Shown here: one piece after another, positions 56,546-64,000 of the stretch | Numbering within the stretch: the stretch's first letter is position 1 | Layout of the letters: every line of letters begins with the position of its first letter | DNA from: Celoporthe dispersa | Taxonomy: Eukaryota > Ascomycota > Sordariomycetes > Diaporthales > Cryphonectriaceae | DNA: 64,000 nucleotides | Assembly (NCBI GenBank): GCA_016584495.1 | Contig: WAID01000005.1 | Span: 1,438,501 to 1,502,500 of the forward strand | Direction: 5' to 3' | Made by a program: the position numbers and the translations under genes | Notes under the pieces: model-generated | Databases searched by the model: none | The model's input: the letters and a program-made list of their open reading frames with translations, nothing else | What the model was told of the DNA's origin: nothing

Positions 56546-58420
56546 ATGTCTGGCTACTCGGGTTACCACGGTGGTGGTTCTTACGGAGGAGCTCCCCCAC
56601 CGGGAGCCTACCCTCAACAGCCCTACTATTCTTCGTATGAGACCACCTTCTGCCGTACCCGTCCCTCTGTCTCTTCTGCCTTTCTTCCTCCTCCTTACTA
56701 ATCGAGCCTTATTCGCAATCGCAGCCCACCGACCGGATACGGCTACCAATCCCCTCCGCAACCCAACTACGGCTACCCTTCTCCTCAGACCAACGGTTAT
56801 CATCAACAAGTACGCCCCTGGACCTGTTTTTGCCGGTCTCTCTAGCAGCCTTGCTTACTGGTCTCGACAGCCTCCACCACAAAACTATGGCTACAACAGC
56901 CCTCCGCAGCCGAGCAACTATGGTGGCAGACCGGGTGAGCCACACCCCCTCCTCCTCCTCCTCCTCCTCCTCCTCCTCCTCCTCCTCCTCCTCCTCCTCC
57001 TCCTCCTCCCACCATTTGCCCGCCTGAAAGGGACGCAGACAAGATTATATATACACACACATATACACAGAAATATACGCATACATACATATACACATGT
57101 CTAACCTTGAGCTCCCTCCTCTTGTGCATAGGCGTGCCCTCGGCCAGCTCGAACGCGTTCATGCAAGGGCACCAGAATGCGCCACCCCCGCCGCCCACGA
57201 CCCCTCAGAGCTTCGGCTACGGCCACCCGCAGAACTACAACTTCCAGTACTCACAGTGCAGCGGCAGGAGGAAAGGCCTGCTCATCGGTATCAACTACTT
57301 TGGCCAGCGCGGCCAGCTGAGGGGCTGCATCAACGACGTGCGCAACATGTCTGCCTACCTGGTCGAGCACTTTGGCTACAAGCGTGAAGATATGGTCATC
57401 CTCACCGACGACCAGCAGAACCCAATGAGCCAGCCCACCAAGCAGAACATCCTGAGGGCCATGCACTGGCTCGTCAAGGACGCCCGCCCGAACGATTCGC
57501 TGTTCCTGCACTACTCTGGTTAGTTATCTACCCCCCCCCTCTCTCATCTGCTCCGCATGACTCTTTTGCTGACTTCTCTTCTTGGACAGGGCATGGAGGC
57601 CAGACAAAAGATCTAGACGGCGACGAGGACGACGGCTACGATGAGGTCATCTATCCCGTGGATTTCCGGCAGACCGGGCATATAACGGACGACGAGATGC
57701 ACAGGATCATGGTTAAGCCGCTACAGCCCGGCGTCCGCCTCACGGCCATCTTCGACTCGTGCCACTCCGGCACTGCGCTCGACCTTCCTTATATCTACTC
57801 GACCCAGGGCGTCCTCAAGGAGCCCAACCTCGCCAAGGAGGCCGGCGCCAACATACTTGGCATGTTGTCGTCCTACAGCCAGGGCGACATCGGCAGCGTC
57901 TTCAAGAAGGGCATGAACCTGTTCAACAGGGCGACCAAGGGCGAGGCTGCCCACGAGCGTGCTCTAGCGACCAAGACGTCGCCGGCAGACGTCATCATGT
58001 TCTCTGGGAGCAAGGATGACCAGACTTCGTACGTACACATTCTTTTATCTGTATTTTTATACGTGCATACATATATATCACCCACACCCTCCCCTCTTCT
58101 TTCGGGCCCATCTCGAAACAATACGCTGATCGTAGCTTGCTTTGTTTACAGGGCTGATGCAACCATCGCGGCGCAAGCAACGGGCGCCATGTCCTGGGCC
58201 TTCATGACGGCGCTCAAGAGGCACCCGCAGCAGAGCTACGTCCAGCTCCTCAACAGCATCCGCGACGCCCTCGCCAGCAAATACAGCCAGCGGCCGCAGC
58301 TGTCCTGCAGTCATCCCCTCAGTAAGTCCTGAACAGGTATGGTACTTCAAGCTCAGCTGTGGCCACAGACTGATCTCTTTTTTTCGTGGTTCAGATACGG
58401 ATCTCCTCTTCGTCATGTAA
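56546..58420 (+). CDS. mca1: Type I metacaspase
   Basis: Caspase-fold cysteine protease that cleaves after Arg/Lys and is linked in fungi to stress-induced cell death and protein-aggregate control. Seven exons: 56546-56634, 56725-56809, 56871-56934, 57132-57518, 57590-58028, 58152-58321 and 58395-58420, all in phase. The N-terminal prodomain is Pro/Gly/Tyr/Gln-rich with repeated YGY and PPQPNYG units, as expected for type I fungal metacaspases. The p20 part starts GRRKGLLIGINYFGQRGQL; the catalytic His is in YSGHGGQTKD and the catalytic Cys in IFDSCHSGTALD. The p10 part holds MFSGSKDDQTSADATIA and ends NTDLLFVM. The last exon encodes just eight residues and the stop. The third intron contains a 63-bp TCC repeat. 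The frame is intact, unlike several neighbours. Confidence 0.96.
56948..57010. repeat. (CTC)n / TCC microsatellite in a metacaspase intron
   Basis: About 63 bp of nearly perfect CTC trinucleotide repeat, all pyrimidine on the plus strand, 14 bases after the 5' splice site of the third metacaspase intron. Confidence 0.92.
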
Positions 58421-59399
58421 ATAATTCTTCCATCTACCAACTTTTCTTTTTTCTCTTTTTTTTTTACGACGGTCATGACGAAACGGGTACATATAAAACA
58501 AATTTATCAATCATCTCTGCACACGCTCCGACCAAGTCGGAGGGTCAAAATTCTAGCACTAGGGGACGAGCGCGGCTCGCCATCCCTCTGGTTCGTCTAA
58601 GTTGCTGGTTCCAGCAGCAGCACGTCAGGAAGAAGGGAGGAGGGACGGGGCGGGTCGCATCAAAAAAGTTTGCATGAGGTTTCCAAATTCCTGATGGATT
58701 CTAGAAATATGTTCCTCAAGCAGGGATGAATAGGCTCTAGCTGAGATTTCCTTTCTTTTCTTTACTCTGGAATGGGATGGAAAGGGCATCACATTATTCA
58801 TGGTACATTCACAATGGGCGTGTCGCTAGCATTTGGTAGGACGTTTACAACTATGGTTCTCACCATTTCATGCAACTGGACTGCGTTCATCTTTATCCTC
58901 TCCATCACCGTGCTGACGAGCGAGGCACGAACGTGAACATGCGCCACCTTGAATCAAGGTAAGAATTCATCTCGCTCATCTATTGAGGCATATCCCGCCC
59001 GCTATTTTACATGTGGTATGTGCGCGCCACGAGGGTTTAGAAAACTGTGTCGAGCTTCTATTCGAACCCCGAACTGACGCTCTTGTTGCTCGCTGTCGGT
59101 AATCATTGGAGACGGACCCATATACTCATCCTCAACCCTGTTCGCCTGTCCTAGTAACATATGCGTGCCCAGCCAATAGACCGACCAGGCCAAACTCCTG
59201 AAAGAAATAATACACAATCGGCAGATGGATCCAAACTCGTCTCTGGCCCAACAACCTATACTACCCTACGCGCATACTCCAAGCTGATGCCGTGGCCATC
59301 TAGCAGGAACTCCCAGCTATGCAGCACGAAATGCAATTCTCTCCCTCCTTACCAACACCCCCCAACCCCCCCATCATCTCCTCCTTTCCCTCAAGCCAC
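58421..59399. other. Spacer between convergent genes
   Basis: About 980 bp from the metacaspase stop to the stop of the coiled-coil gene. A T-rich tract at 58441-58464 probably belongs to the metacaspase 3' UTR. No gene recognised. Confidence 0.55.
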
Positions 59400-62300
59400 T
59401 CACATACTGTCCACGCTAAAGGCCTCGGTGCCCATGTCCTCCCCTTCCATATGATTATCATTCGGCCCCGCCACCCTTTCTGAACTCTCGAATCCTTCCG
59501 CATCAAACCCTAGAGGTGCAGCACTACTCTCACACTCGTCCGTGTACCCATCCATTTCCCTCTGCATGTACCTCTTGGCCTCCGCCCCGGCGTTCACACC
59601 GAGCGCAGCCGCAGCCTTCTCACTCCCGAGCCGCAGCTCATGCGCCTTAGCACCAGCCGTGCGATCGGGACGCTTGGCGGCCTCGTCCCACTTGTTGGCA
59701 AGCATCTTTCGGACCTCCTCCTGGTGCTTCCACTCTCGTGCCATCATCTGCAGCCTGACAACAAAGCGGACGACCGTGGCGAAGCGATTGAGGGTCAGAC
59801 GACGGGGCCTGTCAGGGCCGTTCTTAGTGGCTGCCTGGTTCTTGGCGAAAGACGGAAGCTGGGGGTGGGACGTTGAGCGCTTGAGGCGCAGTTGCTTCGT
59901 GAGGGCCTCAAGCTTAAGGAGGTCCGCTTCATTGCTGTTCCGGGGAAGTTAGTTAGCAGCCATCTCCTACGCATGTTTATGTCTCCTTGGAGTCTCGAAA
60001 GCAACTTACATCGAATCCTTGACATTCATCTCTGAGATCAAGAACTGCTTCGCAAACGCGGCGTCATCCCTCATCCGCAGCTCTCGCTCCCAACGCGCCT
60101 GCATCCACTCCATCTGCATGCACATGCCGCGCATCTGCTTAATATGCCGGTGCTCCGCTGCCTGTGCTGCCCGCACGATCGTGTCGGTGTGCATCTGCGT
60201 ATCGTTGTCGTCCTTAAAGTGAATGACGCGCGCTGCGTTCTCATCGTCAGTGGGACCGGCACCGCCCCCGTTAACATGGACCACATCATCGTCGTCCTCT
60301 TCGTCGGCGTCGTCTTCGACCTCGACGACACGAGGCGGTTGGTAGTTGGATCGAGATGGCTGAGCTGCTGCCCCTCGCTCCTGGACCTTATTGTTCTTGA
60401 CAGGAAGGGGAGGGAAGGTCGAAACGGTGAAGCGAGCACGCGCGACAGAGGCCTGGGCCATAGCTGCTTTGGCAATCGCCTCGGCATCTCTCTTCGCTCT
60501 CTTGAGGGTCTTGATATCGCGCTGAAGCTTATCGACGTCGGGCCTCTCCATTTGGATGGACTTCATATCTCGCTGGAGCTTCTCGACGTCAGAGCGGTAC
60601 TGGGCACGCTCGGACCTGGCGCGGTCAAGCTTGATGCGAAGGCTCTTCTCGAGCTCAGCAAGCTCGGTCAAGGCCTCCTTGTGCTCGCGAACCTCACGCT
60701 CCAGGGCATCAGCGTCGATCTGTGTCTTGCGAAGAATCTCGTACAGGTCGTGCCGCTCTTCTCGGGTCATTTCGCTGTCCACGGTGCTGGCCATGGTGCT
60801 GATTGTGTCTTGCACATGGCTGCGCTTAGCAGACGCCAACTTGGCGGCCATCGAGTCGCGCTCCTTCTTGTACCTATTAGCCTTGAGCTTGTACTTCTCG
60901 ACCGCCTCCGTCAAGTCCGAATTTGCCTCATCGGCCGCCTGTTGGGCGTCCTCGAGAGCCTGCTCCAAGGCCATCTTCTCGTCCTCGACCTCGTCGAGTC
61001 GCTGGCGTGCCTCCTGCTCCATAGATGCGGCTTTCCGCTCAGATTCCCGGAGGTTCCTCTTTAGCTCAAAGATGGACTGGTGGGAAACAGAAAGCTGGTG
61101 TCGAAGCTCAGAAACCTCGGCCTTGCGAGCAGACGCATTCTCTGAGACGGGTGATTGCACCAGGCGCGAAATGTCGGCCTCGTGGACTCGGCGTTCGAGA
61201 TCGCCAATCTGGCGTTTGAGGCCTCGAATCACGGACTTTTGGTCACTCTCCTTCTGCATGAAATCCAGCTCCTTCTTCCGAGCTGCAGACAGATCACGCT
61301 TGATCAGCGATAGCTCGCTATTGCCATCCAATGTGTCAATCGGCATGGTCGCTTGAGCCAGCTGATGCTGATAATCCTCGAGCTTCCGCTCGAGGTCCCG
61401 GATCGTACGCCGGGCCTTAGACAGATCCTGGGTCTCGTGCAGCTGTCGGGTCTTTGCCTGGAGCGAGATGATCTCTTGATTGAGACGGTCTTCCTCCGCC
61501 TCCGCCTTGTCCAGCTCATCCTCGAGTGTCTTCTCTAGAGTGTCACGCTGCTCGATTAAGTTGTTATTGTCCTCCCTCAGCCGACGGATCTCGTTTTCAA
61601 GGCGTGCCTTGGATCCACGCAGGTTGACACGCTCTTGATCAATTTGGAATGTGTCGTTGTCTTGCTGCTTTGACCGCTGCAGCTCAGCATCGATCTCGTC
61701 CCGTTCAGCTTCTGTCTCTGCCAGTCGAGAGGACACCGAGCGTAGCTCGAGCTTGACCCTGGACAGCTGGTCTTGGAATTCTTTCTTCTCCGTCTGCGCA
61801 CGAGCAAGCTTCGTCTTGTAGTCGGAGATCTGGTTTTCCAAGCGCTCAATAGACTTTGCATTAATTTCAGCAGCTTCACGAGAAGCATGGGTCGAGGCTT
61901 TGGCCGAGTCGGTGAGCTTGCGCAGCTCATTAAGCTGCTGGCGTAGATCATCACACTCACGATCACTGGCATTCTTCTCCACCGTGACCTTAGAGAGGTT
62001 CAAGCGATACTCGTCAACCTGTTTCTCAAGGCGCTCGATCGCCCTAGCGTTGAGCTCAGCAGCCTGGCGGGTAGCATCCGTAGTGGAGTGAGCGGACTCC
62101 GAGGCTCGACGCAGCTCTCTAAGCTCCCATCGCAGGTCATCACATTCTTTGGTGAGAGTCTCGATCTCCTGAGCAGACTTCTCTCCCTCATCGTCGAGTG
62201 TGGCCTGTAAGACTTCGACCTCATCCTCCAAGCTCTCAACCTTCTCGGACTCGGCCTGCTTGTCAAGCAGTGACTGTCGGAGCTCATCACGGACAGCAGA

Positions 62301-64000
62301 TAGTTCGTTCCGCAGGTTCTCCAACATATGCTGTCGAGATGACAGATCCTCTTGTAAGTCGTCGATCTGCCGGCTGAGCACTGCTTCCTCATTGTGATGG
62401 CGCTCGGTCTCACTTTGAAGTGCCCCCTGCATTTTGGACTCCTTGTTGTTCAGGCTACCTTCGGCCTCGCGCAGCTTTTCGATCGTCTTCTGCAGGCCCA
62501 GTACGCGCTCCTCTGCGCGGTTACGTTCTGACTCGAGATTGTGCCGCTCTGTCTCCCACTTTTCGCTATCATTGTCGTACAGATTCTCCTTTTCGCGAAC
62601 CTCAGCCTGCAGGTCAGAGATCTCATTGTTCAACCTTTCGATCTCAACCTTGTGCTGGATGCGGATCTCGCGCTCATTGTCCAGAGAGTGTTGCCGTTCC
62701 CGTTCAACTTCGCTCTGCAAGTCTGACACTGTCTTATGCAGACGCGTGATGTCTCTCTGCAACGAGGCGGACTCAGCTGTCAATGCGTCGTGACGGCTCT
62801 GCAGCAGGTTCTTCTCGTCGCCTCTTGAGTTGAGATCTGTCCGCAGCTCCTCGAGCTTGGTAGCGATAGACCTGCGCTGGCTCTCCGAGGCGTCACGCTC
62901 CTGGCGCGACTCCTTCAGCTTGAGCTTCAGGTCGTCGACTTCCCTCTGCTTGGTGTTGAACTGCTGCTCTAGGGAATCATAGTCTTGACGAGCTGTCTCG
63001 ACCTCGTCCTGAAGCCGTACGACTTTCTCCTCCAATTGCCGCGGTAGACCCTTTGTGACGACAGACTTGTTGGCCATCTCTTCCTGTAACTCCTCGAGGT
63101 CGGTCTCTGCGCGCTCCCTGTCGGCCTGCGCATCCTCGAGCTTGTCCTTCAGGTCGCCAACCTGTCGTTGAAGCTCCCGCACGCTTGTCTCGAGATCCTT
63201 GATCGTCTCCCTGGCCTCCTTGAGCTTGCCGCTGGCCTGGGCCTTCTCTTCTAGCTCGATCAGGTGTATCTGGGCGTTCTTTGCCTTGTCCTCGGCCTGT
63301 TGGACCCTGGACTGGAGGTCTTTTAGGTTGTCCTCGTGCTCGCTGATGACCCGGTCCTTTTCTCGGATGTCGGCCTGAAGGTCGTCGATCTCGTCGCGAA
63401 GCTTGTCAGCCTCCTCCTCATGGCTCCGGCCGTCTGCCTGGTGCACTCTTGCCCTCAGGTCGTCCAGCTCGTCGTCGCGCTCGCTGATCGCCCGCTCCTT
63501 CTCCCTGAGGTCCGCCTCAAGGTCGCCTATCTCATCCTGGAGCTTCTCCACCTGGTCGAGGTTATGGCGGTCGGCGCGAAGCTGTTGTTGCAGCCCCTCG
63601 ATGTCTGCATCCTTGTCCTCCATGTCCCGCCGTAACCTGTCCAGTTCTGCAGAGTGGTCGCCGGATCCGGGCTTCTGCCTCGCCAGTTCCTGCATCTCCG
63701 CGAGCTGTTGGCGGTAGGTCTCGAGGTCCTTCTCCGCCGACGTCAGGTGTTTCTTGTAGCGCTGCAGCTCCCTCTGCATCGTGACCTTGTCGACCTTCAA
63801 CTCGGTGTTCTCCTTCAGCGCAGCCTCGCTGAAGCCTGGCCCGGCCTTACGCAGCGCCTCCTCCAGGAAGTGGATCTTGAGCTTGAGGCCAAAGTTCTCC
63901 TTTTCGATCCTGTCGATGACGCCCTCCTGTTCGCGAAGGGACAGCTGCTGGCCGTCCTGAAGGGGCCCTCTGTTTCCGGTCTTACCGCGGCGCATAATCA
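59400..64000 (-). CDS. apsB: Centrosomin-motif coiled-coil protein of microtubule-organising centres, ApsB/Mto1 type (5' end outside window)
   Basis: Recruits gamma-tubulin complexes to spindle pole bodies and septa in filamentous fungi. The large exon runs from the window edge to 60010, followed by a 75-bp intron (60009-59935, GTAAGT...ACAG) and a last exon 59934-59400. At the visible N-terminus is the centrosomin motif 1 (LREQEGVIDRIEKENFGLKL, then KIHFLEEALRKAGPG), the gamma-tubulin-complex binding element of the family. About 1,150 residues of nearly continuous coiled coil follow, with Glu/Leu/Arg heptads, several related blocks (SAHSTTDATRQAAELNARAI and SAKASTHASREAAEINAKSI are internal repeats) and then a disordered acidic segment. 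The C-terminal exon holds LKLEALTKQLRLKRSTSHPQ and a helical Arg/Lys-rich end. The start codon and residues before the centrosomin motif lie beyond 64000. The frame is intact over 4 kb. The alternative Pcp1/PCNT-type cannot be excluded without the missing N-terminus. Confidence 0.88.

Noticed and set aside
59060..59080. TTCGAACCCCG motif as a possible minus-strand tRNA
   Set aside because: No matching acceptor or anticodon stem in the flanking sequence.
1..64000. CRISPR array, prokaryotic operon or phage element
   Set aside because: No spaced direct repeats; introns and gene families are clearly fungal nuclear.

Overview
The window reads as nuclear DNA of a filamentous ascomycete (Pezizomycotina, probably Sordariomycetes). 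The reasons are short GT-AG introns of about 50-140 bp in most genes, fungal-restricted families (SAT4-like rhodopsin-fold membrane protein, Ytp1 family, ApsB/Mto1-type spindle/septum protein), a complete set of fungal housekeeping genes, and gene-sparse AT-richer stretches between GC-rich coding blocks. The assignment below phylum level is inference.

Layout. 1-4950: 3' part of a UBC4-type E2 enzyme gene, a small secreted cysteine protein and a rhomboid-family membrane protein. 5269-12534: a minus-strand block with an arabinonate-dehydratase-like IlvD/Edd enzyme, a small CYSTM-like protein, an unrecognised protein with a very acidic tail, and a possible Cys-rich mini-protein. 12535-15761: AT-rich, nearly empty. 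15762-29513: dense housekeeping block with cytochrome b5/acyl-CoA dehydrogenase fusion, FEN1 flap endonuclease, an intron-bearing tRNA-Glu(UUC), proteasome subunit Rpn9 divergent from complex I subunit NUO-40, the eEF1A lysine methyltransferase Efm5, and the SAGA deubiquitinase Ubp8. 30858-40782: a metallo-beta-lactamase-fold hydrolase, a Ytp1-family membrane protein and a Ser/Thr-rich single-pass membrane protein, separated by long gene-free stretches. 44946-48956: an unrecognised fungal protein and a SAT4-like membrane protein. 48957-53294: an AT-rich gene desert with a foldback repeat. 53295-64000: a possible unrecognised three-exon gene, a metacaspase, and most of a centrosomin-motif coiled-coil MTOC protein running off the right edge.

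The genes do not form one pathway or a biosynthetic cluster; this is ordinary chromosomal housekeeping territory with mixed orientation. I did not find a clear novel system. The strongest unexpected pattern is that at least eight otherwise well-conserved genes carry twelve single-base frame shifts, most of them one base too many in a short homopolymer run. Several of these genes are normally essential or highly conserved (UBC4, FEN1, complex I 40 kDa subunit, Ubp8), so I read the shifts as consensus-sequence errors rather than pseudogenes, but RNA data should settle it. Other notable points are a 5-nt microexon in FEN1, a 14-nt exon in NUO-40, a foldback element at 49529-49691, and two small cysteine-rich candidate proteins.
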